A DNA stretch of 64,000 bases from Rhytidiadelphus loreus. Lineage: Eukaryota > Streptophyta > Bryopsida > Hypnales > Hylocomiaceae. The DNA lies in NCBI GenBank assembly GCA_947034895.1, contig OX344762.1, positions 19,572,760 to 19,636,759 on the forward strand, read 5' to 3'. The notes beneath the pieces are model-generated. The model was not told where the DNA came from and did not search any database. It saw nothing but the letters and a program-made list of their open reading frames with translations. Made by a program: the position numbers and the translations under genes. Below, in pieces: positions 23,354-36,439 of this stretch (positions are counted from its first letter, which is position 1; the number at the start of each line of letters is the position of its first letter).

Positions 23354-24286
23354 TCCCTTGAGGACCAAGTGTCTATTCAATACACATTTGAAAACTTGGG
23401 TAAGATTGTATGAAGTCAATTTTGAACCCATAAAGTCCAAGACCATTTTTTCCTACCCCCCCTCAAAACTATAATTTTCAATGCAAACAATTTTTTTTAA
23501 AAATATTTGTCTATTTTGCATATCCAACCATAGGATTTTGGACTAGAGTAGTTTAGAAGATATTTAAGAAACTTTGACCATATTGATCACAAGATATAAG
23601 TGTTTAAAGTGAAGAAAAAGAGTTTTTTGTTCGTAGTCTTGCTAGATTATAAGGCTTTGAATCCTCTTAACTTAAAAATTTTCTACTATAGATTGTAAAA
23701 TAGTTTTTTTTATATGTTGAAGAATTGAGTCAAGGGTTTGTGATTTTTATTTTTATCTTAAGAAAATCTTATAATTTTCATACTTAAATCAAAGCATGTA
23801 TAAGATAGAAGTAAAAAATTAATTTTATAGCTCTAAGATGGAATTGAAACACACTAATTCCAATGGTGAGATTGTTCTAAAAAACAAATTAAACCATATG
23901 CACTTTTTTTTTCTTTAAAAATTGTTTAAATTGATTTTGAAAACAGATCCAATACATTATTTTCTCAAGAATTTGCTAAGATCACCTACCAAACAATAAG
24001 CTTCGTAACTTTCACATCACTTATCCAAATGGAACAAATAAAAAATTTTAACATAGAAAAATATAATCTATAAAAAAAAATTATTTAAATCTTTTTTTTT
24101 TGCTACCCGTCTTAATCTTTTGGGGGCTTATTGTGATATAACTCTTTTGCTCACATGCATTGATTGGAATAAAAATTATATTTCCTGTAGGTTAATTAGT
24201 TTTACTATCTTGAAATATTTTTTGATCATAGGTACCTAACCAAACCTTTAAGAGCCTCCAGAGGGGACTCTTGGGACTTTAGAGGG
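23354..24286 (+). mobile_element. Family D element, copy 2
   Basis: Starts TCCCTTGAGGACCAAG and ends GGGACTTTAGAGGGG. Flanks (TGAA and TAAT) are degraded. Its interior parallels 8336-9263. The right end also matches, in reverse, the start of the 42078 copy, which supports the boundary. Confidence 0.6.
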
Positions 24287-25439
24287 GTAATGGATGTTTC
24301 TAAAATTTTGACAAAAGATGGAAACATTCACCTCCTTCATGGAAATAATAATTTTTTTGATCAAATGATCAAAAGTTATACTACCCTCCAAATTGGGCAA
24401 TTGGAGCATCTTTGGGGCATCTTTTGCTACACCCCTTATCAACTTTTGAAATTTGGCATGTATATAACTAATCAAATATGGCATAAAATTTTCAAAAGAA
24501 AAGATGATAGTTCTCAAATCACATTCTAAGAGGAGTCAAACTTTGTTAGCTTTGTCAGGGTGGTTTTGAAGAAAAAAACATTTTCTTCTAACTTCAAGCC
24601 CTATTATCTTACAGTTTGTGAAGTTAGAGTTCGTGAATTTTTCCCACATATTCCTAATGTTTGTTTCTAACTTTTCACCATTTGAATTTCAAATAAAAAT
24701 ATTCTTTATTGCACAAGAAATCATCAAAAAATGACTAGTGTAATCCGGTTCACTTAATCTCCATGCATTGCAAGGTGATTTGGAGTAAATTAGACTCCAT
24801 ATTTGCTTTTGAAACATTGCATGAATGTACCTAACAAGATTCAAAACTCAATGGTGGAGAGGGGCAAATTCATCAAGTTAGAGTAAATTTTTACTCTAAG
24901 AGGGCTTGAAGTCTAATGGCTCGGTCTTGTAAAAATGAATTTTTTTTTTTCTTCACTTCAAATATTATAATCTTTTCAATCCACGCAATCAAATGGGTTG
25001 AAATCTTTCCAACACATTGTCATAGTAGTCTACTACACTTTTGTACAATTGAAGTTCCAAAAAAAAAGGTTTTATTTTCAATTTTGGGCAATAACTAAAA
25101 ATGACGTTTTTTTTGTCAATTTTTCTTGAATAACACCCCTATTTTTTTTAGGAGTTAACCTTAGTAGAAATGTTGTCCACATCAGTCATAGATGTGGTAT
25201 TTTAGATGGAAAGGTGCAATTCAGGGTTTGAATTGAGCATCCATCCAATTGAGCATCCTACAATCACAATCAAGTGAAAAGAGGCTGTCACCTCTGGTTT
25301 GTATCAGTTGCCCCTCCTTTTCTCAAAAAATTTAAAGGTTGTCGATTGTTCATTTTGTAAAAATGTTTGTTTTTGAAATCGCCGTTGATTTCTTAGAAAA
25401 TCACAAGCCGTTGATTTCGTGAGAATTAATTTGAGCCGT
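24287..25439. other. Unassigned AT-rich sequence
   Basis: Probably old repeat DNA: TTTTTAGGAG followed by TTAA near 25148-25155 looks like another degraded tip of the TTAA group, but the opposite end was not found. No gene seen. Confidence 0.35.
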
Positions 25440-25630
25440 CCAAATATCAATACAAATACGGATACCAAAATGAATACTGGGTACAGATACAATATCGTAT
25501 ACAATTACACAGTAATACAGAATGTGAATACAGATACAAATACGATATTGTATTAAATATAGATACATGTACGATATAATACAAAATACAGATACAAATA
25601 TAGTACAATACAGATACAAGATACGGGATG
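25440..25630. repeat. GATAC/AATAC low-complexity tract 1
   Basis: Irregular repeats of GATACAAATAC and related words. They follow GCCGTTGAT motifs at 25380-25420. Similar tracts occur at 26070-26125, 28516-28655 and 62345-62500, suggesting a dispersed family rather than random microsatellites. Confidence 0.6.
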
Positions 25631-25709
25631 TTGTTATCCCATATTGTTTGTCAATTGCATTCCTTTCTGAAAATGACAAGAAGGCAGGGGGGAAGGGGGG
25701 AAGGAATGA

Positions 25710-25778
25710 AAATCCAATTAAAAAATTTAATTGGATTTTGGGTGCATTGTGACACAGTTTGTCACAATGCACCCAAAA
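25710..25778. repeat. Two overlapping hairpins
   Basis: A first hairpin has AAAATCCAATTAAA paired with TTTAATTGGATTTT (25710-25739). A second has perfect 19-bp arms at 25736-25754 and 25760-25778 around a 5-nt loop; the arms contain GGGTGCATTGTGACA. The two share the TTTT at 25736-25739. Confidence 0.85.
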
Positions 25779-26517
25779 GAGGCAATAATTGCCATTCCTT
25801 TCCTATTGAGCATCCTACTATCTATGGTGATTACAAAGTCTGTTGTCCTCGCCCCCCCAACAAAAAAATTCCCCACCATTGGATCCAAGAGACAAGAAAT
25901 TCTAATCACCTTCACCATCATTGATCACCATCATGAATTTGACACTTATAGCAATCACACATGATAGGAATCCACCACAAAGAATCCTTGTATTAATCAA
26001 TCTCCCCTTGAAAAAGTGAGAGTTGTTCATCCCTTGTTGAGAATCCCCCTTCTAATCTGGAAAAATAATAAATACATATACAAATATGTGTCCAGGATAT
26101 GGATACGTTACAGATACGGGATACAGTCAAATGGACATATTCCATATTTTTTGGAACTATGAAGTGCTTCTTCAAATTCAAATAGGAGGAGGGGATGAGA
26201 GGAAATTAAAGAAAAAATTTAATCACAAAATTGAAGAAGGGGGAGGTAATAAATATATATATTTTAAAGTTTTAATCACAAAAATTGGTGAGGTGGTGAG
26301 GTAATCATTTTTTTTTAAAGTTCTAATCACAAAAATAGAGGAGGGGGGGATGATTTTTAAATTTTTTTTAATGGTGTCTTTTGAGTGGATGGAGGGTGGT
26401 GGTGCATTAATTGAAATGCACCTCTGCCTCACTATCAATGATTTGAATGTTTGAGAGCTTGTGGACTTGACTTCGGGTTTAGGCATCCAAAAACTGATAT
26501 TTCTTCATTAGTCTTGT
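25779..26517. other. Unassigned sequence with GATAC tract 2
   Basis: A short GATAC-type tract lies at about 26070-26125. ATCACAAAA words recur at 26220-26330. No gene recognised. Confidence 0.35.
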
Positions 26518-26521
26518 TTAA

Positions 26522-26743
26522 CCCTTGAACGTCGAAGGGGCGATGCTCAAAATCATCCTTATGTATTACCGTGTGAATCATTGGTCAAAAAAATAGCAAA
26601 AGCACCTATTGGAAGTCAAAGTAGCATAGGAGGTCTTTCCTTTCCAAACCCAATTCCAAGGATGAATAGTTGCACTTTCGTCCTACACTCAAAGATTCCT
26701 TGTCATCCATTGGACGTTTGGCGTCCGTGTTGACGTTCAAGGG
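26522..26743. mobile_element. Family G element (222 bp, perfect TTAA flanks)
   Basis: Small element with CCCTTGAACGTC at both ends in inverted orientation (12 of 12) and TTAA at 26518-26521 and 26744-26747. Non-coding. The right TTAA is also the left flank of the adjacent family F element. Confidence 0.8.
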
Positions 26744-26747
26744 TTAA

Positions 26748-27216
26748 CCCCTAAGCGTCTAGACTCATCTCTGAAATTGACAATTTTGGAAAAATCATCA
26801 TAAAGTACTATTTGGAAGAATATTTTGGAATTGAAATGCAAATAGAAGTTGTAGAGTTTTAGTTTTAGATTCTATCCATATGGTTATATTCACCAATGCT
26901 ATCACCAATATTTTTCTATAAATTTTGAAAGGAAAAATTCAAAATTCCTTATAAATTCAATTACAAGCAAAATATTATCATTTTTCAGGTAAATTTTGTT
27001 GTAAAGGATTTGAAATGAGGTTTTCTTGACATGAAATTTTTTTGGATTCTTTTTCATCTTTGAATCTATGACCTCATTTTTGCAATTCCAAGTCTGAATT
27101 AGAATCAACACAAGTCAACCACTTGACATACTTCCACATTTGTAATTTTAGAAAAATATGTGCTCTAGTAACACCAAATCCAACCCTTGGATAGAAGACG
27201 TCGGAGCGCTCCAAGG
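26748..27216 (+). mobile_element. Family F element, copy 2
   Basis: 469-bp copy between TTAA at 26744-26747 and TTAA at 27217-27220, starting CCCCTAAGCGTCTAGAC and ending GACGTCGGAGCGCTCCAAGG. Internally it is about 100 bp shorter than the 10010-10579 copy. Confidence 0.75.
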
Positions 27217-27220
27217 TTAA

Positions 27221-28515
27221 TGAATTTTGAATTTTAGGCAGACACCCCAAGTCCAAAATTTAGGTCAAGCAGGTTGTAAAATGATGTCATACACAGTATT
27301 GTTTAGCAATGAGCAGGGGGATCCTTTTTCCATCCTTCAAAAGGGCTCCCCTACCCTTACAATGAACAAATTTGTCTCACTAATGGCTCCTAAGTCAACC
27401 CAAGTCCTTTGCAACATGATTAGTCTCTTTCAAGCATCCAGGGAAGCATAATACCTTCCCAACATGGGCAAGACCATTGCCTAGTTATACAATGTTGTCA
27501 GTAACAATGTGGCATATGTATGTTGACATGAATCTCTTGATCTTTCGAAATAATCAAAATAGAGGTCCTTCTAGGGGTGCATGTAAAAAGAAAGACCTCC
27601 TATTTCATGCTTGATTAATTAATCTTCTACACCTCTTCTGGTTAATTTGGGGCCTCTACTTGCCAATATGAATTTGAGATTTGCAAAGTTTATCATTGGG
27701 GGGCAAGTAAAAATTTAAATGTTTTCCCTCAGGAACGAGCAAGGGGGGTGTTCCCCCTGGCCATGCCTAGCTGAGGCAACTTGGCACTATGAAAAATCTC
27801 CAAAGCAGAAATGATGAATTTTGACCTTGGCTTTCTTGAACTTCATGATGGACATTGGCAGGAAGTGCCCTGGCCATAAAATGAGAACACTATATTTCTC
27901 ATTGTTAGAACCTATGTTCCGGAAGAACTGGCAGCTAGGTAGTTCAAAGTTAGCCAGTGGAATTGGGAAAAGACTGTTTGCAATTTGTTTGCAACATTGG
28001 CCAAAAACCAGTAGAAAAATCTGTAAAATTTCTGTCTTCAGTAAATAAATAAATAGAGAAAAAAATAACTGGACCCTCTACTTGAAAAAATGGTTCCATT
28101 TGGGCACGGAAGGAAAACAGTAGGTAATGAAAAACTCAAAAATGTTCCTGAACGTCAGCGTAAGCTTAGAACAGTGAATAGAGAATAGTGGTGGCAGGTG
28201 AATATATGGAAGTGATAGGTTAAACTGATTCGAGGGTGAAATTTTACTAATAAAAGTGATAGGTGAGTTCACGAGGATTGCTTCAGTCACAATCTGCCTG
28301 TGCCATGAAACAATAAGTTAGTCCCATCGAAAGAGATTGGTCCCAATGGATGGAATAAAACAATGTACTGAAAAGAATCAACACAACTTTGTGTGTTCCC
28401 CTTGCATTGAATTGTTGATTGTGATAAAGAAAAATTCCCCACCCCTCTTAATGCCATCGATTTTTTGGAAAAATCAAAGCCATGGATGCTGAACAAATGA
28501 TCTTGGCCACCCAGA
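27221..28515. other. Unassigned sequence
   Basis: 27560-27770 is weakly similar to 18290-18410 (for example TAATTTGGGGCCTCT and GGGGGGTGTTCCCCCTGG) and may be an eroded relative of the 223-bp MITE. Several short open frames have no recognisable product. Confidence 0.35.
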
Positions 28516-28655
28516 TATGGATACAAAAATACGGATGAAAATATGGATATATATAATACATATACAGATATGGATAGAGATACGTATACATGTATATATA
28601 CGAGTACACATATAAATATGAGTACAAATATAAAATTCAAATATGGATATATCCC
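28516..28655. repeat. GATAC/ATATGGATA low-complexity tract 3
   Basis: Irregular GATAC, ATATGGATA and GAGTACA repeats follow a CCATCGATTTTTTGG / CCATGGATGC segment, the same arrangement as near 25390 and 62330. Confidence 0.55.
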
Positions 28656-28799
28656 ATATTTACTTTATGGGAAATAAAAGTAAAGGTGGTGGTGGAAGGG
28701 GGGGAAATTTAAACACATAATAATTTTAATTTAAACGAAAACTTGTGACAATTGTGGGGATTAAAACGCATAATAAATAATGAAAACTTGTTTTTAGTT

Positions 28800-30180
28800 C
28801 ACTGTGACAGATGAAAAAAAAATGACTATGACTAGTCAATGTGGAGCTATGAGAAAATCAAAATCAAAATCTCTTCAATCTGCCATTATCATGCTCAAAT
28901 ATTTCTGCTCAAACACTCAAACTCCTCTCGTGGAGCTTCAGCTTCTTACCAATGCAAGCTCTCTCAGTCCACCGGCTTTCGATCCAGAGTCAACAAACAT
29001 GTGAGGTTAGATACTTCAATCCGTTTGTTTTTTCCTTGGCACAGGATCATACTTCTAGCAGAATGCCACAGAAGCTCCAGCACAAAGTGACAAATGTACA
29101 CAGCTTTCTACATTATGTAATTATCCTAGTTGGAGATCTACTCTCTGCATTTCTTCTCTTGCAACATGAAGATTTGGCTACTGTAACAGAGTGTTGTTTC
29201 AATTCAGTCTTCTCTTACAACCTTGCATCCCAAGCCAGTGAAAAACAAAATGTGCAAAAAAGGGGCTGCTCTGGACATTTGAGCTTCACAGTTCGAGCTC
29301 TCTGAAACATGCCATTTTAATGAATAAGTTAGGACCATAAACTAGACCAAGAACTGGAGTTTTTGAAAGGTGTGCCTGCCATCCAGGCTCAGAGGTCAGG
29401 GTTAGGGTTAGGGTTTGAGAATTTTCGTTTTGCTCGTGAGATTGCTCAGGAAGTCAAGCGCCACCTCAAAGAAATACTAGAGATGAGGTTACCATTATCT
29501 CAATATATCAACTCAGAAATTTGTGAATTCTTGCTTCTCATAAATGCCAAAGTTGGAACCAGGGATTAGATACAGTATGTATCAACCCTCATTGTCTTGA
29601 ATCTGAACAGTCATTTTGTAATTAGTCTTTGACATATACCACATCATTCTGTCTATTAACTAATACTGGCATTCAAGGCTCCAGGGGTGCTGGAAAATTA
29701 GGTTGTATAGTGAAATATTTCTCATAAAAATTTCTACTGATTTTGTATTTGCGCTATTGGGTTGATGCATGCGGTACATCAGTTTTGGATGCAATTTTGA
29801 AACAGGTGAAAGTGGATCATGAAGGGACTCGAAATAACAAAATCTGAAGTACCTGGAATTGCACAATCTGGGCTACGTAAGCAGTTGGATTGCCAATCTA
29901 TTCAGTGCTGGATGCAGCCATACACATTCAATACCTGATTCCATTGCCCCAAACTGGATGGCTCAACTGGCGTGTGTTTCAGAAATTTGGCTATTCAAGT
30001 CTTCTGCTCGTTGTCAGAGCTCATAATCAGACTTACAGTGATGCTGAACTCAATAGATTGATGGAATTTTTTTGTCAAGCAATGGCCGGTAATGTAGACA
30101 CACATTTGTGCGACCTAAGTAAACACACACGGATGCAAGAGAAAGCCTGCTCATTGTTTTCCAAGTATCAAGGGCAATGT
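28800..30180 (+). other. Gene-like sequence, unidentified
   Basis: Base composition and several open stretches look exonic (about 28950-29300, 29363-29569 and 29890-30220). One stretch contains WRVFQKFGYSSLLLVVRAHN and MEFFCQAMAGNVD. I do not recognise a family and cannot join the parts by convincing splice sites. It may be a decayed gene or a source of spliced non-coding transcripts. Confidence 0.3.
29397..29418. repeat. Short TTAGGG/TTTAGGG run
   Basis: GGGTTAGGGTTAGGGTTT: about three telomere-like units. Also readable as a plant telo-box (AAACCCTAA on the opposite strand). Too short to show a telomere relic. Confidence 0.6.
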
Positions 30181-30199
30181 TTATTTATCCAGAATCATT

Positions 30200-30411
30200 G
30201 CAATACAGTACATTGGTCCTAAAAAAACGCATTTCCATGGCTTTTCAGACAGTGTGTTGTAGCCTTTTTCTATGACTGCCACGGGTAAAGATGAATCCGC
30301 GGATTGGAATACTGATCCACAAACTCTGAGTAGTCCGTAATAGAGCGCGCAAACCACAACAACAAACCCCAAAATCAAGCTCCTGGGAGAACGAGCTTTA
30401 TCCTCCTCCAT
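30200..30411 (-). CDS. Possible first exon of a single-pass membrane protein
   Basis: From an ATG at 30411 the minus strand encodes MEEDKARSPRS, then a hydrophobic segment (LILGFVVVVCALYYGLL) and about 40 further residues ending near 30200. Basic residues followed by one membrane helix fit a type II signal anchor, as in Golgi enzymes, but the family is not recognised and the 3' continuation is unknown. The open frame extends upstream to a TIR of the large CACTA-like element (30457), suggesting the element sits in the 5' UTR or promoter of this gene; the other side of that gene would then be near 39912-40080. Low certainty. Confidence 0.3.
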
Positions 30412-31169
30412 GGAGTAGTCCAGACTCCCCTGTTGAGGCGGTGCTTTACATGGAGTCACAGGAAGATTTCTTATCATTAGCCCCTGGGGTTAAAGTCGGG
30501 ATGGGGGTCTAAAGTGGGACTTGTTAGACCCTGAAGTTTAGCCCCGGTCAATGTCGTTTGTTATTTTACAATTTGCAATATTGTGTTAGGCGGGGTTAAA
30601 GTTTTGCCAACACATAATCTCTAGAAATAAGTTTGGGGGGGTCTAAAGTAGGACACTTTAGACCTCAAAGTTTAGCCCTGGTTAAAGTCTCGTGTTATTT
30701 TACAATTCTTGATTTCGTGTTAGGCGGGATTAAAGTTCTGCCCTCAGTTCCTCATCATTTGTTCTACATAATCTTTGGAAATAATATATTCTAAATTGAA
30801 TAATTGAATCCAACGTTTACAAAATATATTTAAATATAAAAAATATCTCCATTCCCTAAATAATAATGAAGTACAAATAAATCAAACATTTAACAAGAAA
30901 CTAAATTATTAATATCTCTAACATGGGATTAGTATACACCAATCCATCAAGGACCGAACAAGGTTTTGTTGAGAATCTAGAAATTTGTAGTCTTTCACTA
31001 AGAAAGATTTTTTTTTTTCTACACTTAAATTTATAATGAAGATGTAGTTAAGGAATAGCTTAAAGGCTCATCAATTTCCAAAACCTCTTGATATAGCGTT
31101 ATATACACATACATATATGATATGTATTTTTTTCTCAACCTGTTCAACTTAAAATAATGACTAATTTAA

Positions 31170-33395
31170 CCCCTATGAAACCAAGGTCTTTTTTGTTCAA
31201 AAAGAAACTCGAAACTTCCATTTCTATAGAGAAGAGTAAAATTTAAAAAAAAATATATATATATATCTAACCATAAGCTAGATCTAACACTTCACTAGTA
31301 CAAATATGTGTAGAAAAAATTTCAGGAATTTATTTGTTTGGATTGCAAGATAACTACGTTTAATGTGAGAAAAAAGTATTTGCAACTTAGTGTGTGACTA
31401 GAATATTTGACTTTGACTCTTTTTAACCTTAAATTTTTGCACTTTCAAGATTTGGACTTCAAATTTGTACAATATAGAATTCAGTTGAGAATCTTGGAAA
31501 TTAAAAAAAAAAAAATTTAAGTAAAACTAAAATTCTTCAAACAATTGTTAATTAGAAGTTAGTATAAAATAGAAGGAAAAACTAACTCATTAATATCTCT
31601 AAAATGGAATTACAATGCTCTGATTCCAATGGTGAGATTGTTTTAATAACTACATTAAACCATGTGGAGTTTATTTCTTAGAAATATTGTAAAAATTGAA
31701 TTTAGAAATGAGTCTCATAAGTTTTTTTGAAGAAGTTCATTTAACCCTAGACCGCCCATGGCCGTTTTGGGTAAAAAACATCCTAGCTTTTGAAGTGCTA
31801 TAAATATAAATGTGACTAAGTAATAAAGATCTTAACCGTACAATCATGTAGTACACATGTTGTAGATGTCATGGATCAAATTTGAAGTCATTTGACCTTG
31901 TAGATTGCAAGATTATAATGTTTTAGTGTTGAAAAAGAATGCTGAAATTTTCCTAAAAACACATTTAGAGGCCAAATTTGATTTCTAAACCTAATCAAAT
32001 GAAAAAACTTTAAACTACAAAGTGTTTCAAAACCAGGATACAAACACATTGGTGAAAAAAAATATCATTCAATTGACTCAATGTGTTTGCAAAATGGCTT
32101 GCAAATGTCAAAAATAGGCAAGAAAAGTTGCAAAAAACACATCTAGGGCTGAAACTCCTTCTACTAAAATGCTTCTCAGTCATTCATAAATTCTTGTGTT
32201 GATATGAAAATTTAGCCACACAAACTAGACTAGTATGCGCAACTTTTACAAAAACATTTATTGAAAATGGACATTTTATGAAGAAGATACAAGCCGCCGA
32301 AGTTCACTATAGTCCGTAAATGGCGGAATTTTGAATTTTGAATTGCTCACAAACATTCAAAACAACTTGGATTGACATGAAAATTTCAACACAATATCTA
32401 GAATTCAAGGGAAACACAACCCAACAAATTTTATTGAAATTGAACATTGGATGAAGGAGATACAAGCCCCCAAAGTTGCAGCCATGAAGTGCACTTTGGT
32501 GAAACAAATCGAGCCTATGAACTTTGATTGGCTTCCAGAGAATCATTACCTGTTGGATTGATCTGAAAATTTTAAAACACAAACTAGAAAAAAAGGCGCA
32601 ACTTTCCCAACAAGTTTTATTGAATTTGGACATCGGATGCAAAAGTTACAGTACTTTGAATTTAACTTAAAACTATGTGAGGACACTTTTTGTCCTCTTG
32701 GGCGGTCTAGGGTTAATTCCTTCCAAGACAAGATTTTCTATAACTTTCTTATAACAAATTCAAATAGAATGAACCAAGGCATAACTTGTAGGAAAAATTA
32801 TAATCTGTAAGAAAAAGATTACTACCTCCATCCCAAAATGATCTTTGTGTTGGACCAAAAATTTGAGATGAAGGTCAAAAATAACATTTTGAAAACTTTG
32901 TTTTGCACAATAAGTATAGTTCGGTGCACTCTTAGCATCTAACAAAATTTGAACTTCAAAGCCCTTTTCAAAGTATAGTTTAGCAATACCAAAAAGTGGA
33001 ATTTTGTCAAAGAGCACCACTAGACATTTAATTGTTGAATGTAAAATTTGGCATTTAGGGTTGGACCTCTATTTCACTTCAGAAAGTTTCATCTCTTTCA
33101 ATTGTAAATACTCAAAGACATGCAAAATATTGGGGCCAAGAGGAATATCATTATGGAACTAAGAGAGTATTTTCAAAAATAATTCAAATTCATATTTATG
33201 AATATTTTTTACTAGTGCGTCTCCCTTGTTTTTAGCTTGCTTTCAGCATAACATTAGTTGTTGGACACCAATTGGAAAAAAATATTTACAAAGCTAATCA
33301 AATTTTCTATGTAGCCATGGAAAGTTTCAAGAAATTGAGACAAAAATCAAAATCATATGTACTTGTCCAAAATCCCTTTTGTGCTATGAAGGTTT
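31170..33395 (+). mobile_element. Family D element, copy 3, interrupted by family A
   Basis: Starts CCCCTATGAAACCAAGG after TTAA at 31166-31169 and follows the 8336-9263 copy, but is split at 31741 by a complete family A element. After 32716 it continues with the D sequence (ACAAGATTTTCTATAACTTT). The right tip has decayed; the end is approximate. Confidence 0.65.
31745..32712 (+). mobile_element. Family A element nested in family D
   Basis: 968-bp copy with perfect 14-bp tips CCCTAGACCGCCCA and exact TTAA at 31741-31744 and 32713-32716. Deleting it with one TTAA gives a sequence alignable to intact family D near 8910-8925, so TTAA is a true target-site duplication here. Confidence 0.85.
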
Positions 33396-33399
33396 CACT

Positions 33400-36300
33400 A
33401 TACTACTAATAAATAAAAATTTCAATTTTGTTCCCTACATGTATAAGTACGTGTAAAGCTATAAATCACTTCATTTCAATTATAAAAATAAAAGCTATAA
33501 AGAGTTAGTTTCACATGTAGTTATAAAATCTTTACTTTAAAACTTTATTTCAATGACCATTCAATATTTTTTTTAAATAATAAAAGCATTGGATGTTGAT
33601 TATCTATTGCAACCTTTGGACTTGGAATTTTTCAATACCAAATAACTAAATTATTTACAAACATAACATGCAATCTGACTTGCTAGACCCCATCACACGT
33701 GCATTTGCTAAAAAAAGATAGTTTTGTTGCATTTGATGATACTTGTATCCGTCCTATATGATGCATTAAACACAAATTTATGTGTTATAAGAATCCAAAA
33801 CAAGGGAGAAACAAGTATTTGGCATATGAAACTAAAGACAACAAGATGCGCAATGATTTGATTGTTTTGTAGATTTGGAATCTCAAATCTCAATTAATAT
33901 TATTATATATAGGATTGTAATATAAAAAATTGAATGTAGATATTGTTCATTTGAATTACTTATATTATAACTCAAATTTCCTATAAGAATGAATAACTAC
34001 AATTGACTCCAATGATTTTTGGACCAATTGTAATCTTAATTTATACTATTCAAACAATAATAAAAATAGAAGGCCAAATTTGGGCTTGCATGTTAGGGGT
34101 TAGAATTTTTTTTTCAATTGTATATGGCGTCATGGCGTAACTATTAATGTGCTTGAATCTCTAAAAGCCCAATGGATTTGGACAAAATATAAATGAGTTG
34201 TACAATATAATTTCTAAAGATTCTTTGAAGTTTGAATCCACATAGATAATATTATGTACCAAAACTAAAAAGTATCTATATAAAAATATGGGACTAGGAT
34301 TGCATTAGCTATATAAAAATATGGTAGACCATTTCTAAGAAATTAGACTAGGACTGCATTTGGCTAGTTTGTAGACATAATCAATGTCTTAGGAGATGGT
34401 CATGGAGTTCTTAGTGATTGTTATAGGACACTTACACCTTTCTAGTGTAAACTTGTCACAAAAAGTTATTTTTTAACTCCTTCATGACTTCATGTCATGT
34501 CTATGTTAGAAAATCTTGTAACCCTGTTAGGAAATGATGTGATTGCTTTAGGTGGCAAGATGACCATGATGGAAACACTTTTTTGCTGATTTGAGGTAGT
34601 CTACAAACTCTTTTGGGCCAACTAGACAGCATGCTTCAAAAATTCATAAAAAAAATTCATACTTTTGTCCAAAAAATAAAATTCCAGTTGTTTCCTTCAT
34701 TTCTCACATATATCTGCGTACGAAAAAAAATCTGAATTTTTTGCTAATGGCAACATGACAAACCACTTGTTCTGTCATAGGCAGCTTTACTTTAACATTT
34801 GGTCAAACGTAAGTTGTGAGGAGGCCAGATTCGGGTTGCTGTGGTGCTCAAGGGTTACAGGATTTCTATGTCGATACTTAAGATAGGAGTGTCTGCACTG
34901 AATAGTTATTCTGTTGTGAATTGTGCTTCATAATTGACTGCTAAGTATGTTTACAAATGGACATGCAAGACAGCTTCGGTTCTTAGACTTAAGACGCTAA
35001 CAATGGGTGCCTAACTTGCAAACGCCGTCTTGTTGCCTTTATTTGTCTTCGCTTTTGCAACGTAAGAAAATGATATCACAAATAATAAATAATTCAATAA
35101 ATAATTATAACTTATAGGTTAATAACCAATTGATGTAAATGAATACTGTTCAGAATTAAGCTTTTGGGAATTCACAATGAATTATATTTTTAAAAGCATA
35201 ATTATCCTTGCCTTGAGTCACAAACTAGCATCAATTGTTTGAATTTTAAGCTCTCAAGGAGTATATCTATTGCAAAATAGTCAAGCATTATGTCCGAGTT
35301 AAATTTTTCCTTTTAAATTGTGTTTAGATGTCAATCTTATGTATTTATTACGTGATACGGAGTACTATGAACTATCAATCATCATGAAAAATTTCACTTT
35401 CGTTCATGAAAAATTGACGTAGATATAATTTTGAGACTATAACTGAAAATGGATTTGTAAATATTTAAAAAAAAATCAATTAATTTGAAATTATGTCAAG
35501 AGGTACAAGCAATGGACATTAGTATGAAAAGTTCTCAAGTATAGATAGTTATTTTATTTTTTACACCCAAACCGACCTTAACAATGACCATCAAGTCAAA
35601 TTTCTCTATCAAGCTAAATTTATCATATTCTATAATTGATACATTGAATAATGATATTTTTTTTGTGTGAAAAAATGAATTTTCTATGAACACTGATTTT
35701 TTATAAATTTTTATGAAAAAATCAAATAATTATAATTTTCTAAAATAAAAGGTGGAAATAAAATCATATCAATCATAATAAATATTTGGATAATTTGGGA
35801 TTTCTTACTATAAATGAAGGTTAGAATGAAAAACGTAATTTATAATTTTAATTTTAAAAAAATTTAAAAGAAGAAAAATGGAATGAAAAACATACAATAT
35901 GATGTAACATGGATTTTGACACATAGAGCTTTGCAATTGCAATATTTTTTTCAATTTTTCAATTTTTTCAAAATTTCAAAATGGGATAAAACTTAAACTT
36001 ATGAAGCTTCATTTTCTTAGTTTAACCACTAACTTGTGTATTAGATCATGTTTAATAATCAGTTTTTTTTTTCTATTTATTAATGGGAAAAATTTGAATG
36101 GAGGAGTAAATTATTTTTACTATGACTGGAAACACTTTGTCTACTTCTTAGAATAATCAAATATAGACATTGGACAAAGAAAATAAACCACTTGAAAGGC
36201 ACTCTAAAAGACAAAAATTATAATGGTTATAGCAAATCATAGTTTCCAAAGCACATTTCACTCCAAATTGGATACAAGTTAGAGTTATATTTAATGGGAC

Positions 36301-36435
36301 AATTATACTACACTATTGAAGATGCCCTTAGTGGCAACCAATTACCACTCCTTAATTTTCCAAAATCTAATCTAAATTATACATTTAACCACCAATCAAT
36401 GTTCAATTAGGCCCTACTATGTATTCATTCAACAA
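33400..36435. other. AT-rich interior of the large CACTA-like element
   Basis: About 3 kb without a recognised gene or repeat boundary; only short open frames. Confidence 0.4.
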
Positions 36436-36439
36436 CTAA

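Noticed and set aside
29397..29418. Interstitial telomere relic
   Set aside because: Only about three units; too short and compatible with a simple telo-box.
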